Source of the DNA: Paraburkholderia fungorum
GTDB taxonomy: Bacteria; Pseudomonadota; Gammaproteobacteria; Burkholderiales; Burkholderiaceae
DNA: 64,000 nucleotides
Assembly (NCBI RefSeq): GCF_900099835.1
Contig: NZ_FNKP01000002.1
Location: forward strand, 1,488,001-1,552,000
Reading direction: 5' to 3'
Positions 36,042 through 43,437 of the stretch are shown here, one piece after another. A program made the translations under genes and the position numbers. The notes under the pieces are model-generated. The model did not search any database, was not told the DNA's origin, and saw only the letters and a list, made by a program, of their open reading frames with translations. Positions within the stretch are counted from its first letter, which is position 1; every line of letters begins with the position of its first letter.

Positions 36042-36380
36042 ATGAAGACCATCCAACTTCTGAAGACCGCAGGTAGCATCGCTTGTGTCGCATTCGCACT
36101 GAACGCGACGGCGCAAACCACGACAACGGCTCCGTCGTCGGCATCGGAAACCATCGGCGAACACGTCGATGACGGCACGATCACCACCAAGGCCAAGGCT
36201 GACCTGCTGGCCGCGAAGAACGTGAAATCGACGCACGTCCACGTGAAGACCCGCAAGGGCGTGGTGTGGCTCACGGGCTCGGTCCCCTCGGCCGACGACA
36301 AGGCCGCTGCTGAAGAAGTCGTGCAGGGCGTAAAGGGCGTGTCGAGCGTGAAGAACCACCTGAAGGTGGCCGCTGAATAA
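36042..36380 (+). CDS. BON-domain periplasmic protein
   Basis: 112 residues, ATG after GAAGGAG. A signal peptide is cleaved about after NATA (residue 24). The rest is one BON domain: ETIGEHVDDGTITTKAKADLLAAKNVKSTHVHVKTRKGVVWLTGSVPSADDKAAAEEVVQGVKGVSSVKNHL. BON proteins (OsmY type) bind phospholipid and protect the envelope during osmotic or membrane stress. A strong terminator follows. First gene of the stress cluster next to rpoN. Confidence 0.9.
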   Translation: MKTIQLLKTAGSIACVAFALNATAQTTTTAPSSASETIGEHVDDGTITTKAKADLLAAKNVKSTHVHVKTRKGVVWLTGSVPSADDKAAAEEVVQGVKGVSSVKNHLKVAAE

Positions 36381-36450
36381 GCGCTGGCGATAACATCGGG
36401 AAGTGCCGGCGACATAACCGGAGCTTCCCGGGCGTCAGGCTTCAGGGAGA

Positions 36451-36484
36451 AAAATGCGGTTCGCGAAAGCGGACCGCATTTTTT
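36451..36484 (+). terminator. Intrinsic terminator after BON gene
   Basis: Perfect stem AAAATGCGGT (36451-36460) and ACCGCATTTT (36473-36482) around a 12-base loop, ending in T-rich DNA. Confidence 0.85.
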
Positions 36485-36570
36485 GTGCGTACGGATTTCG
36501 TCGATCGACGTTGATGGCACCAGCGTTATTTATTTCGATGCCGCACGCACAAAAGCAGAAGCCCAAATAA

Positions 36571-36601
36571 AAAAACTGGCGCTCTTCTAGTCGAGCGCCA
36601 G
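36571..36601 (-). terminator. Intrinsic terminator for the PA2169-type gene
   Basis: Perfect 9-bp stem CTGGCGCTC (36576-36584) and GAGCGCCAG (36593-36601). On the minus strand it is followed by seven T, so it ends transcription of the gene at 36652-37101. Confidence 0.8.
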
Positions 36602-36651
36602 CCTTTACTTCTTTATTCCCACTTAAGCCTTAAAGGCTCTAAAGCAGGCGC

Positions 36652-37101
36652 TTAACGCCTAGCCGCATACTGATCGCGCAAATCGCGCACACGGTCATGA
36701 TTTTGCAGCACGCCCTGATACTGCCTTTCGACAATCGCGCGCACGTCCACCGGCAAATCCTTTTCGAGCGCGTCGTGATAGCGTTTCTTCGCGACGTCCT
36801 CACCCTTTTCACACTCGGCGAGAATCTCGTGATCGCTGCGATCCGTCACAGCCGACTTCACGTCGACCCATCCGCGATGCAGCGCGCCGCTCATGCTCCC
36901 ACCCGTTTCCGGCTTGCCGCCGAGCGTTTGCACGGCATCCTGCAACTCGCGCGCACCGCGTGTGCAGTCTTCGGCGCGGGACAGGAAGAGTGTTTTTAGC
37001 TGCGCGTCATGTGCATCTTCGGCAGCCTTGCGAAAGCCCTTTTCGCCATCCTTCGAGGTTTCGACCAGATCATTCAGCACGGAAACAACGTTCGTAGCCA
37101 T
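36652..37101 (-). CDS. PA2169-family four-helix-bundle protein
   Basis: 149 residues: VVSVLNDLVETSKDGEKGFRKAAEDAHDAQLKTLFLSRAEDCTRGARELQDAVQTLGGKPETGGSMSGALHRGWVDVKSAVT...LAECEKGEDVAKKRYHDAL. This is the DUF2383/PA2169 family of ferritin-like helical bundles, with Glu and His placed as in metal-binding bundles. Function is not established. Relatives are commonly found with stress genes, as here. ATG 37101 has CGGAGG close upstream. A downstream terminator is clear. Confidence 0.9.
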   Translation of the reverse strand: MATNVVSVLNDLVETSKDGEKGFRKAAEDAHDAQLKTLFLSRAEDCTRGARELQDAVQTLGGKPETGGSMSGALHRGWVDVKSAVTDRSDHEILAECEKGEDVAKKRYHDALEKDLPVDVRAIVERQYQGVLQNHDRVRDLRDQYAARR

Positions 37102-37211
37102 TCAATACCTCCGGGGTTTCGTTAATCGTGGAATCCGCTGCCGGCCATTGCATGTCGTATCTGTACTCACGTCATTCATGGCCGTCCGGCAACGGGGTTC
37201 GCTTAACTGTT

Positions 37212-37227
37212 CGCACGGGCCGTGCCC
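37212..37227 (-). promoter_or_regulatory. Weak sigma-54 promoter-like element P8
   Basis: On the minus strand, GGGCACGGCCCGTGCG keeps the GG-N10-GC spacing, 110 bp before the PA2169-type gene. The element is itself palindromic, so the match may be accidental. Confidence 0.3.
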
Positions 37228-37358
37228 GGCGTCGCACGAACATGCACGCAGGCGAATCGTGTGCCGACACACTGGGAATCTTGCCGACGCGCGTAAATGT
37301 TTCTTATGACGAAGCGTGCCATCAGGCGTGAAACCCCGTCCCGCAAGCCTTGAGCCGA

Positions 37359-37374
37359 TGGCACGCCGGTTGCT
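37359..37374 (+). promoter_or_regulatory. Perfect sigma-54 (-24/-12) promoter P2
   Basis: TGGCACGCCGGTTGCT matches the consensus TGGCACG-N4-TTGCW at every fixed position. Transcription would begin near 37386, about 90 bp before the small gene at 37476, on the plus strand. Confidence 0.8.
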
Positions 37375-37475
37375 TTATAAGCTCGCCCGAAGCGCGCTCT
37401 GCATGAACCGACAGACTGCAAACGTGCCAATGAATTGAAAACAATGGGCAGGCAACAACGACAGGGAGAATCACC

Positions 37476-37727
37476 ATGAAGAAAATCAGAAGCGCGGAAT
37501 TTCTCGCCGCCGTTGCGATCATCACGTCGGCTACCGTGATGCAGATTCGCGAACATATGCAGCCTCACGAAGCGCCTGCTGCGACGCCGGAAGCCGCGCA
37601 ACTGTCGTGCGAAATGCCACGCAGCGGGCTGCTGCTTGCGGCCTGCGAGCCGACGCGTAGCGAAGTTCCGGCAGAGCAGGATCGCGCGACGCGGCATTTG
37701 CGCGGTGCGTCGAAGATCTGGGTGTAG
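37476..37727 (+). CDS. Small membrane-anchored hypothetical protein
   Basis: 83 residues with AGGGAGA before the ATG. One hydrophobic segment near the N terminus (AEFLAAVAIITSATVMQI) is followed by a polar stretch with two Cys (SCEMPRSGLLLAACEPTR). It is probably a single-span membrane or exported protein, or the segment is an uncleaved signal. No family is recognised. It has a perfect sigma-54 promoter in front and a strong terminator behind, so it is a real, separately controlled transcript. Confidence 0.72.
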   Translation: MKKIRSAEFLAAVAIITSATVMQIREHMQPHEAPAATPEAAQLSCEMPRSGLLLAACEPTRSEVPAEQDRATRHLRGASKIWV

Positions 37728-37809
37728 ACGTGCCCGTTGAAACTGGAGCCGAAGCTCGCGAGAGGCATCGCGATACCGCAAACGGAATGACGCGACACGG
37801 CCCGACGCA

Positions 37810-37839
37810 AAAAAGCCCGACATCTGCCGGGCTTTTTCG
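37810..37839 (+). terminator. Intrinsic terminator
   Basis: AAAAAGCCCG (37810-37819) pairs perfectly with CGGGCTTTTT (37828-37837). It serves the plus-strand small gene and, with its A/T ends, probably the minus-strand gene ending at 37869 as well. Confidence 0.85.
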
Positions 37840-37868
37840 TTAGCCGCCTGAAGCGAACGACTCTTAAA

Positions 37869-38450
37869 TCACGCGCGCTTCTCCGCAAACTCATTGAGCG
37901 GCACCGGTGTTTTCAACGGATCGAAATCAGCCCAACGCCCTTGTTGCCAACGCCCACTCGCCCTCTCAATCGCCACGCCCCCGGCCTCGCGCAACACGCG
38001 CGCGGCATCGAGTTGATTGTCCGGTGAAACATGCACGGCGACCAGCACGCCGGAATCGCGCGTTTCTTCATGAAAAGGTGACCTGTGCGCCGTTTTACCG
38101 CCTTCTCGCGTGCGCGACATTGCGCCCACTAGCGAGCCGATATACGCTCCAACGCCTGCCGCAATCAGCGACACGATCAATGGCGCGGAAAACGCTGCGA
38201 AGATCGCCACCCCAACTACCGCGCCGATCACAGCGCCAATCGTTACGCCCATTCCAGCACCCTTCGGCGCATTTTTTGCGGCCGGGTCGGTGCTGGTGTC
38301 GCCGCCAATCGGATAACGCGCGTGCTGACCGCGCGGATTGACAAAGAACAGCGTCACGTCTTCTTCGACGAAACCTGCATTGAAAAGCTTCTGCGCCGCG
38401 TCTTCGGCGGTCGGGAAAGTGGTGAATCTTGCTGCAACGATGACTGACAT
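37869..38450 (-). CDS. Glycine-zipper membrane protein
   Basis: 193 residues from ATG 38450, with GGAGGCG four to ten bases upstream. Residues 1-55 are a soluble start (SVIVAARFTTFPTAEDAAQKLFNAGFVEEDVTLFFVNPRGQHA). Residues ~65-110 have Gly/Ala zipper spans (GAGMGVTIGAVIGAVVGVAIFAAFSAPLIVSLIAAGVGAYIGSLVGAM), giving two membrane helices. The C-terminal domain begins SGVLVAVHVSPDNQLDAARVLREAGGVAIERA. The ends resemble a duplicated ferredoxin-like fold seen in general-stress-type proteins. The exact role is unknown. Confidence 0.78.
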   Translation of the reverse strand: MSVIVAARFTTFPTAEDAAQKLFNAGFVEEDVTLFFVNPRGQHARYPIGGDTSTDPAAKNAPKGAGMGVTIGAVIGAVVGVAIFAAFSAPLIVSLIAAGVGAYIGSLVGAMSRTREGGKTAHRSPFHEETRDSGVLVAVHVSPDNQLDAARVLREAGGVAIERASGRWQQGRWADFDPLKTPVPLNEFAEKRA

Positions 38451-38505
38451 CACGCCTCCTTGCATCGTAGAAATAGCATGAGCGGATCGCGCCGGATTGC
38501 TGCCG

Positions 38506-38521
38506 CGCATCTATCCTGCCA
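38506..38521 (-). promoter_or_regulatory. Sigma-54 promoter-like element P3
   Basis: On the minus strand TGGCAGGATAGATGCG keeps TGGCA and GG-N10-GC, 56 bp before the glycine-zipper gene. Confidence 0.45.
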
Positions 38522-38554
38522 ACACGCAGCACTAGCGGAATCACGCGTTGCGCA

Positions 38555-38902
38555 CTACGCCGTCGCGCCGCGATCGGGCTCCATGCCTTCGACCCGGAAC
38601 AGTCCGCTATGCAACACTACGCCTTCGCCATTGTTCTGGTCGAGCGCTTCTGCGCAGACTGAACGGATGCGTTGACGGCCTTTATCGAAGGCCGCCATCA
38701 AAGCCGTTTCGAGTGCCGATTCTGCGCCGAAGTGGTCTTCCAGCGCCTCAGCCGTGATCGCGCAGATCACCGCCTCGCCCTCTACCCGAGCCATGAACCG
38801 CACCGTCAGATTGGCGCCGTCAAAGGCCGGTTTGTCGTCCGGAAAATTTATCTGCATAAGGGAATCCTCATAAGCCGGCCGCGGCATGACGATCGCGTTC
38901 AT
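38555..38902 (-). CDS. DUF1488-family protein
   Basis: 115 residues. INFPDDKPAFDGANLTVRFMARVEGEAVICAITAEALEDHFGAESALETALMAAFDKGRQRIRSVCAEALDQNNGEGVVLHSGLF is the whole DUF1488 domain. Function is unknown, and the family is common in Burkholderia and its relatives. The ATG at 38902 overlaps the DUF4142 stop (ATGA), supporting that start and a shared transcript. An inner ATG at 38857 precedes the conserved domain. Confidence 0.9.
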   Translation of the reverse strand: MNAIVMPRPAYEDSLMQINFPDDKPAFDGANLTVRFMARVEGEAVICAITAEALEDHFGAESALETALMAAFDKGRQRIRSVCAEALDQNNGEGVVLHSGLFRVEGMEPDRGATA

Positions 38903-39462
38903 GACGAGCCCTTCATTGCACCGGCGAGTTGCTCGGCCATCTCTAGATGATGCTTGATGGTCGGCAAAGCGTGCGCGGCGGCGGCTTTCAATTGCGGATC
39001 AGTGCCGCTCTGACTTTGCTGCGTGAACAGGTCCACGGCCCGCTGATGCGCTTCCACCCCAACCTGCTCCACGTACGCCTGATCGAACTCCTTGCCCTTC
39101 AGCGTCTGCAGCTTGCCGACCAGCGCCGAATCCGCAGTGGGCGTCGTCGTAAAGCCTTTCTTCGACACCAGCGCCGCCATCCCATGCGAGAGTTTGGTGT
39201 GGTCGGTGATCATCTGCTGCGCGAATTTGCGCACGTGCGGGTCCTGCGAATTTTTCAGTGCGACCTTGCTGGCCGCGATTTCAGTTGCGTCGGACTGCGA
39301 GGCCGTCTGCACGAACTGTTCATCGGCGGGCGACAGCTTGCTGCCGCTCACTGGCGCATCGCTGGGCGCTGCATCGCTGGCTTGCGCATGGACTGCGCCG
39401 ATCGACGCCGCGCTCAACCCCAGCGCGACAGTCATCACTTGTAGGGAATACCGGAATTTCAT
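38899..39462 (-). CDS. DUF4142 exported protein
   Basis: 187 residues from ATG 39462, with AGGGAGA upstream. Signal peptide cleaved about after AVHA (residue 26). The rest is the DUF4142 helical bundle: EQFVQTASQSDATEIAASKVALKNSQDPHVRKFAQQMITDHTKLSHGMAALVSKKG...AYVEQVGVEAHQRAVDLFTQQSQSGTDPQLKAAAAHALPTIKHHLEMAEQLA. This ferritin-like family (His and Glu-rich helices) is periplasmic and often found with stress and catalase genes. First gene of a two-gene unit with DUF1488. Confidence 0.9.
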   Translation of the reverse strand: MKFRYSLQVMTVALGLSAASIGAVHAQASDAAPSDAPVSGSKLSPADEQFVQTASQSDATEIAASKVALKNSQDPHVRKFAQQMITDHTKLSHGMAALVSKKGFTTTPTADSALVGKLQTLKGKEFDQAYVEQVGVEAHQRAVDLFTQQSQSGTDPQLKAAAAHALPTIKHHLEMAEQLAGAMKGSS

Positions 39463-39557
39463 GCACTTTCTCCCTGTTCGACGATTCACCGGAAACGAAG
39501 CCGATTCGCAAAGCGCGTGGCGTAAATCACGCGTTGCGCTTCGCTGACCACCCTCGC

Positions 39558-40109
39558 TTACGCCGCCTTGCGCTTCGACAACTGCGCAATCAGCGTTTTG
39601 TTAAAAGCGGGCAAATCGTCGGGTTGACGGCTGGAAATCAGATTGCCGTCCTCGACTACTTCCTTGTCCACCCACGTGCCGCCCGCATTGCGAATATCGT
39701 CCTGCAGGCTGGGCCAACTCGTCACCGTGCGTCCCTTGATGATTCCCGCCGACACCGGCAACCACCCGCCATGACAGATCACCGCAATCGGCTTCTTTGC
39801 GTTGTTCGCGGCCTTGACGAAGGCCTGCGCCTGCGGCAGCAGGCGAATGGCGTCGCCATTCACCACACCGCCCGGCAACACGACCGCGTCGTAATCGTCC
39901 GGGTTGGCTTTATCGAAAGTCGAATCGACGGCGACCGTATCGCCTTTATCGACGTGTTTGAAACCCTGAATCTTGCCGGGCTTCGCTGAAATCACGTGGA
40001 CCGTTGCGCCCGCTTCGGCGAGCGCGCGTTGCGGCTCGATCAGCTCGGCCTGTTCGAATCCATCTACCGCGAGGACCGCTACCTTGTAGCCATTCAACGT
40101 GCTGGACAT
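39558..40109 (-). CDS. DJ-1/PfpI-family protein (YhbO type)
   Basis: 183 residues. It shows KVAVLAVDGFEQAELIEPQRALAEAGATVHVISAKPGKIQGFKHVDKGDTVAVD, the nucleophile elbow KPIAVICHGGWLPVSAG with the catalytic Cys, and GRTVTSWPSLQDDIRNAGGTWVDKEVVEDGNLISSRQPDDLPAFNKTLI. PfpI proteins act in protein or nucleotide deglycation and stress protection, cytosolic and as oligomers. A sigma-54-like promoter stands 63 bp upstream. Confidence 0.92.
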   Translation of the reverse strand: MSSTLNGYKVAVLAVDGFEQAELIEPQRALAEAGATVHVISAKPGKIQGFKHVDKGDTVAVDSTFDKANPDDYDAVVLPGGVVNGDAIRLLPQAQAFVKAANNAKKPIAVICHGGWLPVSAGIIKGRTVTSWPSLQDDIRNAGGTWVDKEVVEDGNLISSRQPDDLPAFNKTLIAQLSKRKAA

Positions 40110-40171
40110 GCATTTTCTCCTTGATGCAGGGCCCTGCTGCCTGGACCCTCGCCTTCGTTAAAGACCAATTG

Positions 40172-40187
40172 AGCAAAAGACGTGCCC
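40172..40187 (-). promoter_or_regulatory. Sigma-54 promoter P4 before pfpI-type gene
   Basis: On the minus strand GGGCACGTCTTTTGCT differs from TGGCACG-N4-TTGCW only in the first base. The element lies 63-78 bp upstream of the ATG at 40109. Confidence 0.7.
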
Positions 40188-40215
40188 ATGGTTTTTGCCT
40201 CGATCGATCACGTGG

Positions 40216-40557
40216 TCAAACGGAATCGGAGTCATCGTCCGTAGATTCTTCAGACTCGTTCAGCGGATCGATAATCCGGTCGGGTTCGATATCGGCATCA
40301 GGGGTCAGCGTCGAATCGCCGTCTGCCGCCTGGCGCTCTCCGGTGCCCGCGCGATCCGTGTCGCTGCCCAACTCGCTGTCGCCGGTTTCGAGCGCATGGT
40401 TATCGAGTTCCGAGTCGATATCGAAGGCGTGGCGTTTCGCACCCGCGACATCGCTGCCGCTATCGGACGAATCGCTCGGACCGAGTGCGCCGGTCGTACC
40501 GGCTGTTTCCTTGACGACCTGTTGCGGCTCTTCATCGGGATTTAGCGTGCTGCTCAT
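40216..40557 (-). CDS. Acidic Ser/Asp-rich hypothetical protein
   Basis: 113 residues from ATG 40557, with CAGGAGAG upstream. Strongly acidic and low in hydrophobic residues (SSDSGSDVAGAKRHAFDIDSELDNHALETGDSELGSDTDRAG...DPLNESEESTDDDSDSV), so probably disordered. No family is recognised. The good ribosome site and a -24/-12 element upstream speak for a true gene. It is divergent from the topoisomerase IB gene. Confidence 0.7.
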   Translation of the reverse strand: MSSTLNPDEEPQQVVKETAGTTGALGPSDSSDSGSDVAGAKRHAFDIDSELDNHALETGDSELGSDTDRAGTGERQAADGDSTLTPDADIEPDRIIDPLNESEESTDDDSDSV

Positions 40558-40594
40558 GGTGCTCTCCTGGGTTCGTGGGTCACGAGGTGTTCTG

Positions 40595-40610
40595 CGCAAG
40601 GACCGTTCCG
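40595..40610 (-). promoter_or_regulatory. Sigma-54 promoter-like element P5
   Basis: On the minus strand CGGAACGGTCCTTGCG keeps GG-N10-GC and TTGC, 38 bp before the acidic-protein gene. Confidence 0.45.
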
Positions 40611-40659
40611 CCGGTCAGAGCAGGGGCACACGAGTCCTCGTCAGTTGACGCGCGACGCC

Positions 40660-40675
40660 GGGCATCGGCTTTGCT
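40660..40675 (+). promoter_or_regulatory. Sigma-54 promoter-like element P6
   Basis: GGGCATCGGCTTTGCT on the plus strand keeps GGCA and TTGCT with the right spacing, 57 bp before the topoisomerase IB gene. Confidence 0.45.
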
Positions 40676-40732
40676 TGAAGAAGCAGCGTCGGCGCCTCGC
40701 GCGCCCGGTGCCTAAAATTTTTACCTCCGACG

Positions 40733-42022
40733 ATGGCTACTCCAACCAGTACAACTCAACGCCGTCCCGATTGTTCGGACGAGAGCGCGAAACAGGCAGA
40801 GCCCGCCGCCATGCCGCCGGGTCTGCGGCACGCGGACGACACCAAACCCGGCTACACCCGCAAGCGCGAAAAAGACGGCTTCGTTTATTTCGACACCACC
40901 GGCAAGCGCGTCGACGATGAAGACGACATCAAGCGCATCAACGCGCTCGCGATTCCTCCGGCTTATGAAGAGGTCTGGATCTGCGCCGATCCGCGCGGCC
41001 ATATTCAGGCGACCGGACGCGACGCGCGCGGGCGCAAGCAGTATCGATATCACCCGCGCTGGCGCGAAACCCGCGACGCCACCAAATACGAACGCATGGC
41101 TGAGTTCGGCCGCGCGCTGCCGAGAATCCGCGCGCGCGTCGCCCGCGATCTGAAGCTGCCGGGCATGCCGTGCGACAAGGTGATTGCCGCCATCGTGCAA
41201 TTGCTGGATACCACGCTGATCCGCATTGGCAGCGTCGAATATGCGCGCGACAACCAGTCGTACGGATTGACGACGCTGCGCAAGAAGCACGTGAAGATCG
41301 AGGCGGGACGGCTGCGATTCAGGTTTCGCGGCAAGAGCGGCATTGAACACGACGTCACGGTGGAAAACCCGCGAATCAAACGTATCGTGCGACGCTGTGC
41401 CGAGCTGCCGGGGCACGACCTGTTCCAGTATCTCGACGATGACGGCACGCGTCATACGGTCGGGTCGGCCGATATCAACGACTATCTGCGCCGCGCAAGC
41501 GACGCGGATTTCACCGCCAAGGACTACCGGACGTGGGCCGGCAGCGTCTATGCACTGGCCGCATTACGACGGCTGATTTGCAGCGACGCGGCACAGGCTC
41601 GCCACCATATCGTGGCGACCGTCAAGGACGTGGCGGCTTTATTGCGCAACACGCCTGCCGTGTGCCGGCGCTGCTACATCCATCCCGCGGTAATCAGCGC
41701 GTTCGAAGCGGATCAACTTCAGGGTATGTCGCCAGGACAATCACGCCGGGGACTTCGCGTCGATGAGGTGGCGTTCGCCGCGCTGCTCGCGCAGGCGGAA
41801 AAACGCGCGGCAAAACTGGCGCGACAGGCGGGCGCGAAGGGCCGCAAAGCAAGGGAGTCGGCGGAGGCCGATAGCATCGACGGATCGATTACAAGCCTGC
41901 TGAAGAAGTCCCGCGAGGCGCGCAAGAAGGCCGCGCAAAAAGAAGAGACGAAGGCCGGTCGTGCGAAAACAGCGAGGCGCACAGCGGCTGAGTCGCGTGA
42001 AATGAGTCGGGCCGCACATTGA
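40733..42022 (+). CDS. DNA topoisomerase IB
   Basis: 429 residues. N-terminal domain GYTRKREKDGFVYFDTTGKRVDDEDDIKRINALAIPPAYEEVWICADPRGHIQATGRDARGRKQYRYHPRWRETRDATKYERM. Catalytic core IGSVEYARDNQSYGLTTLRKKHVKI...FRFRGKSGIEH...DYRTWAGSVYALAAL, ending in the active-site Tyr in VCRRCYIHPAV. A basic Lys/Arg/Ala-rich tail follows (~350-429). It relaxes supercoils through a 3'-phosphotyrosine link, as vaccinia-type bacterial TopIB does. It stands in the stress cluster with a sigma-54-like element upstream. Confidence 0.93.
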   Translation: MATPTSTTQRRPDCSDESAKQAEPAAMPPGLRHADDTKPGYTRKREKDGFVYFDTTGKRVDDEDDIKRINALAIPPAYEEVWICADPRGHIQATGRDARGRKQYRYHPRWRETRDATKYERMAEFGRALPRIRARVARDLKLPGMPCDKVIAAIVQLLDTTLIRIGSVEYARDNQSYGLTTLRKKHVKIEAGRLRFRFRGKSGIEHDVTVENPRIKRIVRRCAELPGHDLFQYLDDDGTRHTVGSADINDYLRRASDADFTAKDYRTWAGSVYALAALRRLICSDAAQARHHIVATVKDVAALLRNTPAVCRRCYIHPAVISAFEADQLQGMSPGQSRRGLRVDEVAFAALLAQAEKRAAKLARQAGAKGRKARESAEADSIDGSITSLLKKSREARKKAAQKEETKAGRAKTARRTAAESREMSRAAH

Positions 42023-42102
42023 GTTTTTTCAGGCTCTTAAGCGCATAGGTGTTCGCACGAACGCTGCATCGATTTGCAATGAGCGGCAACTGCGCTGACG
42101 CG

Positions 42103-42118
42103 AGGCACGCCGGTTGCT
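42103..42118 (+). promoter_or_regulatory. Sigma-54 promoter P7 before PRC-barrel gene
   Basis: AGGCACGCCGGTTGCT differs from the consensus only in the first base and shares 15 of 16 bases with P2 at 37359. It is 38 bp before the ATG at 42156. Confidence 0.75.
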
Positions 42119-42155
42119 GGACTTAACGTACATTCATCCGTACAGGAGTCACATC

Positions 42156-42683
42156 ATGCTGAACCAGTCACAGACGCAAAGCGGTATGCGCCAGGAACAG
42201 GGCGCGCGTATCGTCGGCAAGGGCAGCGCGACCGCCGACGGCCCCGGTCCCGACGTGATGGCGGCAGCTACGCTCGACGGCGACAAGGTCATCAGCAGCG
42301 ATGGCGAAGATATCGGCAAGGTGAAGGACATCATGCTCGATGTCGGCTCGGGCCGTATCGCCTATGCGGTGTTGTCGAGCGGCGGCTTTCTCGGTATCGG
42401 CGACAAGCTGCTGGCTATTCCATGGCACGCGTTGACGCTCGACACGCAGAGAAAGTGCTTCGTTCTGGACATGACCGCCGAGCGCGTGAAGAACGCTCCG
42501 GGATTCGACAAGGACCACTGGCCGTCGATGGCCGATCAGACGTGGGCGACTTCCGTGCATCAGTATTACGGCAGCGAGCCGTACTGGGGCCGTGACCGCT
42601 ACGATCGCCGGGACGATGTGGGTGTCGGCGACATTGCTGCGGGTTCGTCGGATGCGCCCGAAGCAGGCGGTCTGAAGTTGTAG
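42156..42683 (+). CDS. PRC-barrel domain protein
   Basis: 175 residues from ATG 42156, with CAGGAG upstream. The barrel domain is at ~40-120: AATLDGDKVISSDGEDIGKVKDIMLDVGSGRIAYAVLSSGGFLGIGDKLLAIPWHALTLDTQRKCFVLDMTAERVKNAPGFDKDHWPSM. The tail is Tyr/Arg/Asp-rich. Proteins of this shape occur widely in soil bacteria under stress control. Biochemical role is unknown. It has a near-perfect sigma-54 promoter upstream and a GC-rich hairpin behind it. Confidence 0.9.
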   Translation: MLNQSQTQSGMRQEQGARIVGKGSATADGPGPDVMAAATLDGDKVISSDGEDIGKVKDIMLDVGSGRIAYAVLSSGGFLGIGDKLLAIPWHALTLDTQRKCFVLDMTAERVKNAPGFDKDHWPSMADQTWATSVHQYYGSEPYWGRDRYDRRDDVGVGDIAAGSSDAPEAGGLKL

Positions 42684-42745
42684 TCGCCGCGATTTTTAAT
42701 GTTCTTTGCGGGCTCAGGTGTGAAACTGCTCATGTCCGCTCCGAT

Positions 42746-42784
42746 GCGCCGGCACGCCGCCATGCGGCAGCCGGCGCGTTTCTC
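42746..42784 (+). terminator. Probable terminator hairpin after PRC-barrel gene
   Basis: GCGCCGGC (42746-42753) pairs with GCCGGCGC (42770-42777), with an inner GCCGC/GCGGC stem, followed by GTTTCTC. Confidence 0.65.
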
Positions 42785-42890
42785 ATGGAGCTTCGACATG
42801 GCTATGTCCCGCCCGGCCTAGCACCCGCACGCGCAGCCACAAGCGGCTCCGAAAGATCAAAGCGACTTCCCCAGCAAGGAGGTGGAACCC

Positions 42891-43301
42891 ATGCCTGCCA
42901 GAAAATCCACCCGCAAATCCCGCCATCCTGCCGCGCGGAGCAAAGCAGGCCGCCCGCCTCGTCAGCGGCACGCACAGGCGCACGCCGCCCATCGCGCTCA
43001 AGCAGCGAAAAAAGGCACCGCGCAAAATTCGCGTAAGTGGTCGCATCATGTGATGGAAACCAGCGATGCGATGGACATCGAGCACGACATCTTCAAAACG
43101 GGCAGCGCCGACTCGATTGCGCAATCGCTGAAGCAGTCGTCGACGCATAGCCGCCGACGCAAAGGCACGCCGTTTCAGTCGGCGATGTCGATGCTCAATT
43201 TCTACATCAATCGTGCGGGCAGGAACCTGCCGAAGGCGCGGCGCGATACGTTGCAACGGGCCAAGCGCAAGCTACGTGAAGCATTCGGACGCGATCCCTG
43301 A
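42891..43301 (+). CDS. DUF3175-family protein
   Basis: 136 residues from ATG 42891, because AAGGAGGTGG sits just upstream. The first ~45 residues are a basic Lys/Arg/Ala/His tail. The DUF3175 domain follows: SRKWSHHVMETSDAMDIEHDIFKTGSADSIAQSLKQSSTHSRRRKGTPFQSAMSMLNFYINRAGRNLPKARRDTLQRAKRKLREAFGRDP. The basic tail and conserved helical domain suggest nucleic-acid association, but no function is proven. Confidence 0.88.
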   Translation: MPARKSTRKSRHPAARSKAGRPPRQRHAQAHAAHRAQAAKKGTAQNSRKWSHHVMETSDAMDIEHDIFKTGSADSIAQSLKQSSTHSRRRKGTPFQSAMSMLNFYINRAGRNLPKARRDTLQRAKRKLREAFGRDP

Positions 43302-43437
43302 CCGGACGATTCGGCGCGTGCCTTTGCAAACACGCTGGCGACCGCCCGAGCTAACCTCCTCAACGCACCCGCGCCGTTAGCGCTCTTTACAACCGGCCGG
43401 CAGCGATTACGCACTCGCCGGCCCTCACCGGAAGCTC

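Noticed and set aside
39463..39557. Possible sigma-54 promoter before the DUF4142 gene
   Set aside because: The best match lacks the invariant -24 GG, so it was not counted in the sigma-54 cluster.
42740..42768. Sigma-54-like GGCACGCC...ATGC before the DUF3175 gene
   Set aside because: Spacing between GG and GC is 11 instead of 10, and the bases belong to the terminator hairpin of the PRC-barrel gene.
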